This document shows, in pieces, positions 6,829 to 14,501 of a DNA stretch of 16,923 nt. Within the stretch, counting starts at the first letter, position 1; each line of letters starts with the position of its first letter. The notes below the pieces were generated by a model. The model searched no databases. It had not been told where the DNA came from and saw only the letters and a list, made by a program, of their open reading frames with translations. The position numbers and the translations under genes were made by a program. Origin of the DNA: JBFWRI01 sp050248995 (GTDB lineage Bacteria; Pseudomonadota; Alphaproteobacteria; JAIXQD01); NCBI GenBank assembly GCA_050248995.1, contig JBFWRI010000031.1:1-16923 (forward strand), written 5' to 3'.

Positions 6829-8720
6829 TAGGCGACGTCTGCCAACGCCGTACCGCCGCGTTCAACCGTCATTGGCACATCATAAGGCTGGTAGGTGGCG
6901 ACATCCAGTGTCCAATGCGTAGTGCCGTTATCGTCATGCACCAGCGTGAAACCCAGCTCGCTGTAATGGTCTTTAACAAGACCGATATTCTTTTCAGTGG
7001 GAACGAATAGACCCTTGATGGTTTTGATGTTACGGGTGCGCGCGTTGGCGACGATTTCGTTCAGCACGGCCTGTTCGACATTACGCTTCAGCACGCGGCA
7101 GCTCATCAGCCATGAATCAATCAGCCATGTTTGTTCTTCATCAGGACGGCAGATGATAACGCTGATCATGCCATTGTCGCCGAAGGCATCGGCTAGGCGC
7201 ACCTGTAGCGTGAACAATTCGGTATTATCCTGCATCTCCGCCACCTGCGTTTCGGTATAACGCCGCGTGGTCAGGTTGAACTGGTTTGATTTGTTGATCA
7301 GCTGGGCGATGCGGGCTCGGCCAATATCATCAAACGGCGCAAAGTTAATCACCATCTGCAGCGAACGCAGATAAGCAGGCAGATCAGTGGCGGCAGCGCT
7401 CAGTTCGGCGCGCTTGGCATTGGCCTGATACTGTTCGGCGCGCTGGCGGTCTTCGTCGGAAAAACCAATCGCCTCGAAGTAGCCGGCATACATCAGCATC
7501 TGCGGATACCATGCAGGGTCGGCGGGCACTTCGGGCACGGCCACCTGCGGCAGTTCGCGGCGCACCAGCGCGCGTTCGGCGGGGTTATCGTCAAGGAAAA
7601 CCAGTGCGTCGATGCCGATGTTCAAAGTTTCGGCGATGGCTTTCAGGTTGGTCGCCTTATCCTGCCAGTTGGCCTGAAACACGGCGATGTGGTCTTCGCG
7701 CAGCAGCATATCCGGATGGTCCTTGAACGGTGTGCGGGCGATGGTGTCGTCGTTCTTCGAGCTGACGGCCAGCACAATGCCGCGCTGGCGCAGGGCAAGG
7801 GCCATGCGTTGGATATCAAGGTGCGCTTCGCCGGCGGGCGAACCGTTGCCGATCTTGATGCCGTCCATGCCGTCGTCACCGATGATGCCGCCCCATACGG
7901 TGTTATCAAGGTCGAGCACAAGGCATTTACGCGCCTTGCCGCGCAGGCTGGCGACAATGCGGGCAACGTGGTCGGCAAACAGCGGCACGCAATCCATCGT
8001 GAACGGGATTTTGGCCACCAGCCACTGCGGTGCATCATGCCATGCGGCAAGGCCCACGGTTTCGGCCAGCGCGGCGACGTCGAACAGCACATCGGGCGTG
8101 TTGCGCAGCGATTCAATCAGGCCAAGGTTGAAGGCGTCGATAAACGCGCGTTCGGTGCCGGCGACCTTTGCATCCAGATGGCCGAACAGCGGCAGCGGCG
8201 GCCGCGCGATGGTACAGACGATGACCGTGGCGCCGCTTTTGCGCAGACCGTCCCTTAACGATGTGATCTGTTGCAGCGCTTTTTCAATAGCGTCGCTCAT
8301 CGCGGCCTGATCGCCCAGTACGGCGGGCATGGCAAGAAAGCGGTGATCGAGCGCCAGCAGCACGGCGTCGGCTTTCGCCTTGTGGATTTCGGATGTAGGG
8401 TCCAGCGCCTGCTGCACGACCTGCCCGAACGGTGGCACCATCACATCAAGCGCGATGCCGTGACGGGCGGCGGTGGCGATCGTCGGCTCTGCCAGAAAAT
8501 CGGCGGTGGAATTCGACAGGATCGCAAGTTTGAACGGCGTCAACGGCGCCAGCGATGCCTGTTTCTTCATCGCCTTGGCCAGCTGGCCCAGTTGCGTCAG
8601 ATCAAGCGCGTGCGTGGCCAGAAAGCGGGCGTCGGTTCCGCCCGTAAGATTTTTACATAGATCACGAAAATCGGCCGGCGGTTGCGGCAGCCATGGCAGA
8701 GTGGTGATCGGCGCGGTCAT
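6828..8720 (-). CDS. FkbH-like HAD-IIIC family protein, probable glyceryl-ACP synthase
   Basis: FkbH-type proteins take the glyceryl unit of 1,3-bisphosphoglycerate, remove the phosphate and load glyceryl onto an acyl carrier protein. The 630-residue product has the expected three parts. The N-terminal SGNH-like domain contains LAILSNSTADFL (65-76). The HAD phosphatase domain has motif I LDLDNTVWGG (269-278; Asp270 and Asp272), motif II SSKN (320-323) and motif III FLDDNPAERA (375-384). The C-terminal region, about 460-610, resembles a GNAT fold and ends with a typical ELGF segment. The start codon overlaps the ACP stop (TAATG), which ties it to its probable partner. Similar HAD-IIIC proteins also occur in polysaccharide clusters with less certain roles, so the glyceryl substrate is inferred from the family and from the adjacent ACP. 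Confidence 0.9.
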   Translation of the reverse strand: MTAPITTLPWLPQPPADFRDLCKNLTGGTDARFLATHALDLTQLGQLAKAMKKQASLAPLTPFKLAILSNSTADFLAEPTIATAARHGIALDVMVPPFGQVVQQALDPTSEIHKAKADAVLLALDHRFLAMPAVLGDQAAMSDAIEKALQQITSLRDGLRKSGATVIVCTIARPPLPLFGHLDAKVAGTERAFIDAFNLGLIESLRNTPDVLFDVAALAETVGLAAWHDAPQWLVAKIPFTMDCVPLFADHVARIVASLRGKARKCLVLDLDNTVWGGIIGDDGMDGIKIGNGSPAGEAHLDIQRMALALRQRGIVLAVSSKNDDTIARTPFKDHPDMLLREDHIAVFQANWQDKATNLKAIAETLNIGIDALVFLDDNPAERALVRRELPQVAVPEVPADPAWYPQMLMYAGYFEAIGFSDEDRQRAEQYQANAKRAELSAAATDLPAYLRSLQMVINFAPFDDIGRARIAQLINKSNQFNLTTRRYTETQVAEMQDNTELFTLQVRLADAFGDNGMISVIICRPDEEQTWLIDSWLMSCRVLKRNVEQAVLNEIVANARTRNIKTIKGLFVPTEKNIGLVKDHYSELGFTLVHDDNGTTHWTLDVATYQPYDVPMTVERGGTALADVA

Positions 8721-8965
8721 TATGCAGCTTGGGTCTGGCGCTGGATAAGCTCGACCAGTTCGCCAACATTCGACAGGCCACCGATTTCGGTGGTTGAAAA
8801 GCGGATCTTGAAGTGGCGTTCGACAGCCAGAATGAGGTTAATATGCGCAAGACTGTCCCAGCCCGGCACATCGTTGGCGGTGGTGGCTGGCGTCAGCGTG
8901 ATGGAATCGTTATCCAGCACGTCGCGGAAGATCTGGGTGAGGGCGGTATAGATTGCGTCGGCCAT
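8720..8965 (-). CDS. Acyl carrier protein
   Basis: An 81-residue acidic helical protein with the phosphopantetheine attachment motif GWDSLAHINLI (35-45); Ser38 is the modified residue. A 4'-phosphopantetheinyl transferase would convert it to the holo form, and the thiol would then carry the acyl group. This is unlikely to be the general fatty-acid AcpP: the GWDSLAHI context is typical of dedicated, stand-alone ACPs in small modification clusters, and there are no fab genes nearby. Its neighbour FkbH is the expected loading enzyme. It is the first gene of the cassette after ftsA, with a 58-base gap and a GGGG ribosome-binding site about 8 bases before the ATG. Confidence 0.92.
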   Translation of the reverse strand: MADAIYTALTQIFRDVLDNDSITLTPATTANDVPGWDSLAHINLILAVERHFKIRFSTTEIGGLSNVGELVELIQRQTQAA

Positions 8966-8992
8966 GATAAAACCCCATTTTTGCTGGCCCTA

Positions 8993-9021
8993 GACATAAA
9001 GGGCCGGGGCAAAAATGTCAA
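8993..9021 (-). promoter_or_regulatory. Candidate promoter in the ftsA-ACP gap
   Basis: The minus strand has a perfect -35 hexamer TTGACA (9016-9021) and, 17 bases on, TATGTC (8993-8998), a poor -10 with only the first three positions matching. It overlaps the last codons of ftsA and would start transcription about 20 bases before the ACP start codon. It could let the cassette be expressed independently of the upstream division genes. The weak -10 keeps confidence low. Confidence 0.3.
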
Positions 9022-9023
9022 AG

Positions 9024-10316
9024 TCAAACGTGCCGTTTCAGCCAGTCGAACGCCCGTGAAATAACGCCCACGGGTTCGGGGTCGACGTAGCCGCTTTGCA
9101 GCACGGGCGGCAGTTCGATGAATTTCAGCAGGCCGAGCGCGGTAGCGAATGCCGGGCCGTTGGCGAATTCGTGCATACCTTCCAGCAGGCGCGGCGTGCC
9201 AAGGCGCACGGGGCGGCCAAGAATATGCTGCGCCAGTTCGCGCACGCCCGGCAGCTGGCTGGCGCCACCCGTTAAAACAAAACGTTCGGTCGCGGCAGGG
9301 GCGAACGGCGCTCCAGCTAGTTTATCCAGCACGCGTTCAAACGTTTCTTCCAGACGCGGGCGGATGATACGGGCCAACATCGCCTTCGGTACCTGGTTAT
9401 CGCTGCCCAAACCGCTTTCGCCCATTAGCGGTACGGTGATCAGTTCGCGTTCGTCGGCATGTGATGCCAACGCCTGACCGTACAATGCCTTCAGGCGTTC
9501 GGCATGGTTAAGTGGCGTGCCAAGGCCGCGCGCCAGATCGCTGGTGACGAGTTGGCCGCCGATGGGGATGCGATCGGCGAACACGAAGCGTCCGCCGGTG
9601 AACAGGCCGAACGATGTCAGGCCCGCGCCCATATCAATCACCGTCGCGCCCAGTTCCATTTCATCCTGCGTCAGCACCGCAAGGCCGCTGGCGTAGATGG
9701 AAAGAATAAGCGCCGGAACATCGATTTGCGCGTGGTTCAGCAGGCCCAGCAACGTGCGTACGGGGCCGCTTTGTGCGGTTACAAGATGGGTTGTGGTTGA
9801 AAACTTCTCGCCCGACAGGCCGCGCGGATCGGCAATAGCACTGTTGCCGTCAATCGCGAAGCTGACGGGCAGCATATGGATAAGGATGTCGTTCGGGTTC
9901 GGCAGCTGACGGCGCGCTTCCAGCAGTACACGCGCGACATCGTTATCATCCACCGTGTTGCCGTCCAGCGTCAGGTCGATGGTGGCGACATAACTTGTCG
10001 GGTTGCCGGTGCTGAGGTTGACCAGCGCGCGCTCCATCGTCACGCCGGCCATGGCTTCGGCGCTGTGAATGGCGTTGCGAATGGCACGGCTGGCGGCTTC
10101 GGCGTCGATGATGTTGCCGTTCTTGATGCCTTGCGCGGCCTGATAGCCGTAGCCTTTTAAAATGTATTCGTTTTCGGGCCCGGCCCCCACCAACAGCACA
10201 GCGACCTTGCTGCTGCCGATATCAATCAGGCCCAGCGGGCCCATGCCGCGTGCGCGGAAGTTCGGGTTACGGGGATCAAGTGCCGCCAGCGCCCCAAGGT
10301 AGGCAGGGGGTTTCAT
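9024..10316 (-). CDS. ftsA: Cell division protein FtsA
   Basis: FtsA is the actin-like ATPase that tethers FtsZ filaments to the inner membrane and recruits later division proteins. The 430-residue product has the phosphate-1 loop GLIDIGSSKVAVLL (29-42), an inserted 1C domain at about 100-180, the phosphate-2 motif VIDMGAGLTSFGLF (226-239) and the adenosine motif FVLTGGASQLPGV (346-358). The last residues, ISRAFDWLKRHV, form an amphipathic helix that fits the membrane-targeting sequence. Its ATG overlaps the ftsQ stop (ATGA), which fixes the start and indicates translational coupling. In most bacteria ftsZ follows directly; here the ACP-FkbH-MBOAT cassette intervenes, about 6.6 kb. Confidence 0.97.
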   Translation of the reverse strand: MKPPAYLGALAALDPRNPNFRARGMGPLGLIDIGSSKVAVLLVGAGPENEYILKGYGYQAAQGIKNGNIIDAEAASRAIRNAIHSAEAMAGVTMERALVNLSTGNPTSYVATIDLTLDGNTVDDNDVARVLLEARRQLPNPNDILIHMLPVSFAIDGNSAIADPRGLSGEKFSTTTHLVTAQSGPVRTLLGLLNHAQIDVPALILSIYASGLAVLTQDEMELGATVIDMGAGLTSFGLFTGGRFVFADRIPIGGQLVTSDLARGLGTPLNHAERLKALYGQALASHADERELITVPLMGESGLGSDNQVPKAMLARIIRPRLEETFERVLDKLAGAPFAPAATERFVLTGGASQLPGVRELAQHILGRPVRLGTPRLLEGMHEFANGPAFATALGLLKFIELPPVLQSGYVDPEPVGVISRAFDWLKRHV

Positions 10317-11143
10317 CGGATAGGCTCCGCCGCAGGTTTTTCGTCGGCGCCGTCAATGATAACGCGGTCGGGCAGGCGGGTATCAATCACTTTCAGGGGT
10401 CGTGTTGCGATATTCGTCGTTTGCCACATATGGCTAAGGCGTTCCAGTGCGGCGGCGGGGTTCAGCTCCGGCAGTTTGATGATTACGTCATTTTCCAGCT
10501 GGATATCCCACCGGCGATCGGAAACGCGGATCAGCGCCTTCATCTGCTTGCCGAATTCAGGATAGGAATCAAGCGTGCTCAGCATGCCCGCCGCGGCTTT
10601 TTCAGCGCCAGTACCGACAACCAGCGGCAGATGCTCAAAACGTTCAAGCGCATCGCCCGTGATAATGTTGCCTTCAAAGTCGATCAGGCGCAGGCGCTGA
10701 TCGTGCTGCCAGATGGCGAAGGGCGCGCGTTCAGTGATATCGACATACAACACATTGGGCAGATGGCGTTCCACTCGTGCGGCTTTGACCCACGGGTTTT
10801 CCAGCAGGCGTGCATGAATAGCATCAAGATCAAGGGCGAGGATGCTGCTGCCGCGTTCGGCGCCGATGGTGGCCAGCAGGTCTTCGCGGCTGACATAGGT
10901 GCGGCCGGTAATGAAGACTTCGGCAACACGCAATCCTGCGCTTTGCGTAGCGCGGTAAAAACCACGTTCCATGCGTGACCAACCGCCACCCTGCATGTAC
11001 CAGATGAAGGCGCCGACAAGAAACAAGATGCCGAGACCAGCCAGCACCAGCGTGCGGGTGCCTATCGATGCCGATTCCACCTCGCGCGGGACAACGCGCA
11101 GGCTGAGACGTGATTTGCGGCTTTTTGATTGGCGGCGCGGCAT
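10313..11143 (-). CDS. ftsQ: Cell division protein FtsQ
   Basis: FtsQ is a bitopic inner-membrane protein of the divisome core, working with FtsB and FtsL in the periplasm. The 276-residue product shows a basic cytoplasmic tail (residues 1-28, many Arg and Lys), one membrane helix around 29-50 (LVLAGLGILFLVGAFIWYM) and a POTRA domain at about 70-145 containing VFITGRTYVSREDLL and LENPWVKAARVERHLPN. The remaining beta domain carries LRLIDFEGNII and ends in a short charged tail. This is the usual FtsQ architecture and length. The start lies 30 bases after murG, with no strong ribosome-binding site visible. In the common dcw order ddl would precede ftsQ; it is absent here. Confidence 0.93.
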   Translation of the reverse strand: MPRRQSKSRKSRLSLRVVPREVESASIGTRTLVLAGLGILFLVGAFIWYMQGGGWSRMERGFYRATQSAGLRVAEVFITGRTYVSREDLLATIGAERGSSILALDLDAIHARLLENPWVKAARVERHLPNVLYVDITERAPFAIWQHDQRLRLIDFEGNIITGDALERFEHLPLVVGTGAEKAAAGMLSTLDSYPEFGKQMKALIRVSDRRWDIQLENDVIIKLPELNPAAALERLSHMWQTTNIATRPLKVIDTRLPDRVIIDGADEKPAAEPIR

Positions 11144-11173
11144 CCCGCTAGAGTAATTGCAGCGCCGGAAAGG

Positions 11174-12283
11174 TCAACGCGCTTGTATATGCTCAAGAAC
11201 TGTTGTGGCGACGGCTTCGGCGGCCTTGGGCCGGCCGAAGGATTTGGCGATATCGGCCATATGGGCTAGGTCGACCTGGCCGGCCAGAATCTCTTTCAGG
11301 CGCATGGCCAGCCAGTGCGGCGTGAAGTCTTTCTGGTCGATCAGCCAAGCGCCACCCGCGCGTACGACGCTGGCGGGGTTCTTGTATTGCTCCAGTCGGT
11401 GACCGTGCGGCAACGGCACGAAGATGGCAGGCCGGCCAGCGGCTAGCGTTTCGGCAACCGTGCTCATGCCGCTGCGGCTGATCAGCAAGTGTGCGGTTCT
11501 AAGGCGATCGGGAATATCAGTGAAGAATACGTCAACGGTGGCGTTGACGCCGAGGTCGGCTAACTGGCGGCGCACGCCGGCCACAGCGTCGGGCTTGGCC
11601 TGCAGCGTCAGTCTGATGCGCGCGCGTTGTTCCGGCGAAAGCTCCTGCAGCGCTGCAGGCACGATATCACCGAACACCTGCGCGCCCTGACTGCCGCCGA
11701 TCGACAGGATGTCCAGCGGGGTGGCCGCTGAAAATTTTGGATAGGGCAGGGCTGCCAGAGCTGCGATACTGTTACGAATGGGGTAACCGGCCATTACCAC
11801 CTTACCGGCCGGCACGCGATCGATGCCTTCGACGTTGGGCACAGATGTGATGACCTTGCGGGCAAAGCGGTGCAGCGCTTCATTGGCGCGGCCTAAAATG
11901 GCGTTCTGTTCGTGCAGGAACAGGGGAATGCGCAGCAGGATGGCGGCGGCACAGGCGCTGAAACTGGCATAACTGCCGAAGCCGATCATCGCAACCGGAC
12001 GTTTGCGCAGCACGATCGTAATGGCTTTCACAATACCGATGGCAAGCTCAAGCAGGCCTCTGGCGATTTTCAGCGGGCTGCCGCTGGGCGAACTGCCGCG
12101 AAGAGTATGCACGACAAGGTTGGCGCGCTGTTCAATGAACGTGTGACCGCGTGCGTCGGTGAAGAAGTGCACCTCATAACCGCGTTGTAAAAGCGCATCG
12201 GCCGCCGCCATCGCCGGCACAACATGGCCGCCGCTGCCGCCGGTAGTGATGGCGATGCGTGGCAAGGGTATGGGCAGTGTCAT
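11174..12283 (-). CDS. murG: UDP-GlcNAc:lipid I N-acetylglucosaminyltransferase MurG
   Basis: MurG is the peripheral inner-membrane enzyme that adds GlcNAc to lipid I to make lipid II, the last cytoplasmic step of peptidoglycan precursor synthesis. The 369-residue product has the GT28 features: the glycine loop TGGSGGHVVPA (14-24), GFGSYAS (101-107), HEQNAILGRAN (124-134), the second loop SIGGSQGAQVFGD (194-206) and the UDP-GlcNAc site SRSGMSTVAETLAAGRPA (269-286), with Gln299 in LEQYKN. The ATG overlaps the ftsW stop (ATGA). The gene after it is ftsQ, 30 bases on, where murC, murB and ddl would commonly be found. Confidence 0.97.
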   Translation of the reverse strand: MTLPIPLPRIAITTGGSGGHVVPAMAAADALLQRGYEVHFFTDARGHTFIEQRANLVVHTLRGSSPSGSPLKIARGLLELAIGIVKAITIVLRKRPVAMIGFGSYASFSACAAAILLRIPLFLHEQNAILGRANEALHRFARKVITSVPNVEGIDRVPAGKVVMAGYPIRNSIAALAALPYPKFSAATPLDILSIGGSQGAQVFGDIVPAALQELSPEQRARIRLTLQAKPDAVAGVRRQLADLGVNATVDVFFTDIPDRLRTAHLLISRSGMSTVAETLAAGRPAIFVPLPHGHRLEQYKNPASVVRAGGAWLIDQKDFTPHWLAMRLKEILAGQVDLAHMADIAKSFGRPKAAEAVATTVLEHIQAR

Positions 12284-13410
12284 AGGCGTCCCCGTGGGCT
12301 GTGGCGTGTCATCGGCATATGCTGCCGCGTCAAGGCCAGCACAATGCCCATGCCGATGGCCAGCGCCACAAGGGATGAGCCACCATAGGAAACAAATGGC
12401 AGTGTCATTCCCTTAGTGGGGATCAGGTGCAGCGTTGAGCCGAGGTTGATAAGCGTTTGGAAGCCGAACTGCATCATGATGCCGCCAACGGCCAGCAGAA
12501 CGAACATGTCTTTCTGCTGTGCAGCGCGCTGAAAGCCGCGCAGGACGATGGCCGCGAACAACAGAACAATCAGCGAGCAGGTGATAAGACCGAGTTCTTC
12601 ACCGGCAACGGCAAACACGAAATCGGTATGGGCGTCGGGCACCTGCATCTTGACGGTGCCTTCGCCGGGGCCGGTGCCCAGCCAGCCGCCGTTGGCGAAT
12701 GCCTCGGATGATTTCTGTACCTGGTAAGTGTCGCCGGTTTCGGGGTTAAGAAAGCGGTCGATACGGCTGGCAAAGTGCGGCAGCAGCATATACGCGAATA
12801 GCAGACCGAGAATGCCGATACCTGCGCAGAGGAATATGAATATCCAGGGCAGGCCGGCCAGCATGTACTGGCCGAAGAAGCTGGCTGTCAGCAGGATGCT
12901 CATGCCCATATCGGGCTGCTGTGTCAGCGTCAGCAGACAGACGGCAAAAATACCGACGGCCAGCGGCTGTGACGGAAAGCGCGGCATTTCCTGCTGTTTG
13001 GCAAACACCCATGCGATGACAACGGCAAACAAAGGTTTCAGGAATTCCGACGGCTGGATAGAAAAGCCCGGAAACTGCAGCCAACGCATTGCGCCCTTGG
13101 TTTCAATGCCGACAAACAGCGTAGCAATCGTTAAGCCAAGCGCGCCAATAAAACCAAGGAATGACAGGACGCGGATGGTGCGCACGCTTTGCATGGAAAG
13201 AACAAACAGAACAAGCAGCGTCGGTATAAGGATTATGACATGGCGGGTCAGGAAGTGGAACTTTTCAAGGTTGATACGCACCGCCACGGCCGGCGACGCT
13301 GCGAACACCAGCCAGATACCAAGGCCAATGATGGCCAGCAGCGGGAACAGCAGCCACCGGTCGATAGTATGCCACCATAAGCGTATATGTGCGGGTTGCA
13401 GTGTGTTCAT
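12280..13410 (-). CDS. ftsW: Peptidoglycan glycosyltransferase FtsW
   Basis: FtsW is the SEDS-family polytopic membrane protein that polymerises lipid II into septal glycan strands together with the class B PBP FtsI. The 376-residue product has about ten hydrophobic segments, the SEDS signature ETKGAMRWLQFPG and SIQPSEFLK at about 103-125, and the catalytic-loop motif DAHTDFVFAVAGEELGLI (259-276), where Asp263 corresponds to the essential Asp of FtsW/RodA. The C-terminal motif MTLPFVSYGGSSL is present. It overlaps mraY by one base (TAATG) and murG by four (ATGA). murD, which usually lies between mraY and ftsW, is absent. The partner ftsI is at the start of the same gene string. Confidence 0.96.
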   Translation of the reverse strand: MNTLQPAHIRLWWHTIDRWLLFPLLAIIGLGIWLVFAASPAVAVRINLEKFHFLTRHVIILIPTLLVLFVLSMQSVRTIRVLSFLGFIGALGLTIATLFVGIETKGAMRWLQFPGFSIQPSEFLKPLFAVVIAWVFAKQQEMPRFPSQPLAVGIFAVCLLTLTQQPDMGMSILLTASFFGQYMLAGLPWIFIFLCAGIGILGLLFAYMLLPHFASRIDRFLNPETGDTYQVQKSSEAFANGGWLGTGPGEGTVKMQVPDAHTDFVFAVAGEELGLITCSLIVLLFAAIVLRGFQRAAQQKDMFVLLAVGGIMMQFGFQTLINLGSTLHLIPTKGMTLPFVSYGGSSLVALAIGMGIVLALTRQHMPMTRHSPRGRL

Positions 13411-14501
13411 TATCGCAGCTTCAGTGTGCTAAGGCCGATCATGGCCAGAATGACGGCCACGATCCAGAAGCGGATGACGACGGTGGGTTCGCTCCAGCCC
13501 TTCTTTTCGAAATGGTGGTGGATGGGTGCCATCAGGAAGAAACGCTTGCCGCCGGTCGCCTTGAAGTAGGCCACCTGAACCATGACGGACACGGCTTCAG
13601 CCACAAACACGCCGCCGATGATGACCAGTACCAGTTCGTGTTTGCTAAGCACGGCCACCGTGCCGATCGCGCCGCCAAGGGCCAGCGAGCCGGTATCGCC
13701 CATAAATACCTGTGCGGGCGGCGTGTTGAACCACAGGAAGCCCAGCACAGCGCCGACCAACGCTCCACAGAACACGGCCAGTTCGCCGGTGCCGGGCACG
13801 AAGTTGATGCCAAGATAATTCGCAAAAATCGCGTTGCCTGCCAGGTAGGCGATCAGGCCATAACAGCCGGCGGCTAGGATGATGGGGACAGATACAAGGC
13901 CATCAAGCCCGTCGGTCAGGTTGACGGCGTTGGCGGCGCCCGTCATGACGATGGCGGCAAACGGGATGAAGAAGATGCCCAGCGGGATCAGCACGCCCTT
14001 CACGAAAGGTATCGACAGACCGGTCGTTTGTTCGAGATTGGTACTGGTCATATAGATAAGCGCACCGACGCCGGCCGCGATAAGAAGCTGCAAGGTCAGC
14101 CGCACGCGGCCGGGCACGCCCTTGGTATTGCGGTGTGTCAGTTTCAGATAATCATCCCAATAGCCGATGGCGCCGAAGCCGAGCGTGACGGCCAGCACGA
14201 TCCAGGTGAAGTAATGGTGCAGGTCGACCCACAGCAGCGTGCTGACCAGAAGGCTGATGATGATCATCAGGCCACCCATGGTGGGCGTACCCTTCTTTTT
14301 TGCGTGTGTTTCCGGGCCATCTGCGCGTATCGGCTGGCCCTCGGCCTGTTTGGATTTCAGCCAGCGGATAACAGCTGGACCGATGACAAAACAGATGATC
14401 AGTGCTGTCAGCGCTGCTGCACCGGCACGGAACGTAATGTAGCGGAACAGGTTGAACAGAATGAATTGGTCGGCGTATTGGGCAAGCAGGGTATATAGCA
14501 T
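13410..14501 (-). CDS. mraY: Phospho-N-acetylmuramoyl-pentapeptide transferase MraY
   Basis: MraY is the integral membrane enzyme that joins UDP-MurNAc-pentapeptide to undecaprenyl phosphate to form lipid I. The 363-residue length matches the family. Visible motifs are KKKGTPTMGGL (68-78), the double Asp in YWDDYLK (114-120), the nucleotide and Mg2+ site NAVNLTDGLDGL (191-202), FMGDTGSLALGG (266-277) and the HHHFEKKGW segment (328-336). The ATG overlaps the murE stop by one base (TGATG). murF normally lies between murE and mraY and would make the pentapeptide substrate; it is not here, so it must be elsewhere in the genome. Confidence 0.98.
   Translation of the reverse strand: MLYTLLAQYADQFILFNLFRYITFRAGAAALTALIICFVIGPAVIRWLKSKQAEGQPIRADGPETHAKKKGTPTMGGLMIIISLLVSTLLWVDLHHYFTWIVLAVTLGFGAIGYWDDYLKLTHRNTKGVPGRVRLTLQLLIAAGVGALIYMTSTNLEQTTGLSIPFVKGVLIPLGIFFIPFAAIVMTGAANAVNLTDGLDGLVSVPIILAAGCYGLIAYLAGNAIFANYLGINFVPGTGELAVFCGALVGAVLGFLWFNTPPAQVFMGDTGSLALGGAIGTVAVLSKHELVLVIIGGVFVAEAVSVMVQVAYFKATGGKRFFLMAPIHHHFEKKGWSEPTVVIRFWIVAVILAMIGLSTLKLR

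Noticed and set aside
8986..9005. Inverted repeat GGCCC/GGGCC with a 10-base loop between ftsA and the ACP gene
   Set aside because: The stem is only 5 bp and no T run follows on the minus strand, so it is not called a terminator or attenuator.
11150..11177. TTGACC-16-TACTCT promoter-like pair at the murG-ftsQ junction
   Set aside because: The -10 matches poorly and transcription would begin at the ftsQ start codon itself; a chance match is more likely.
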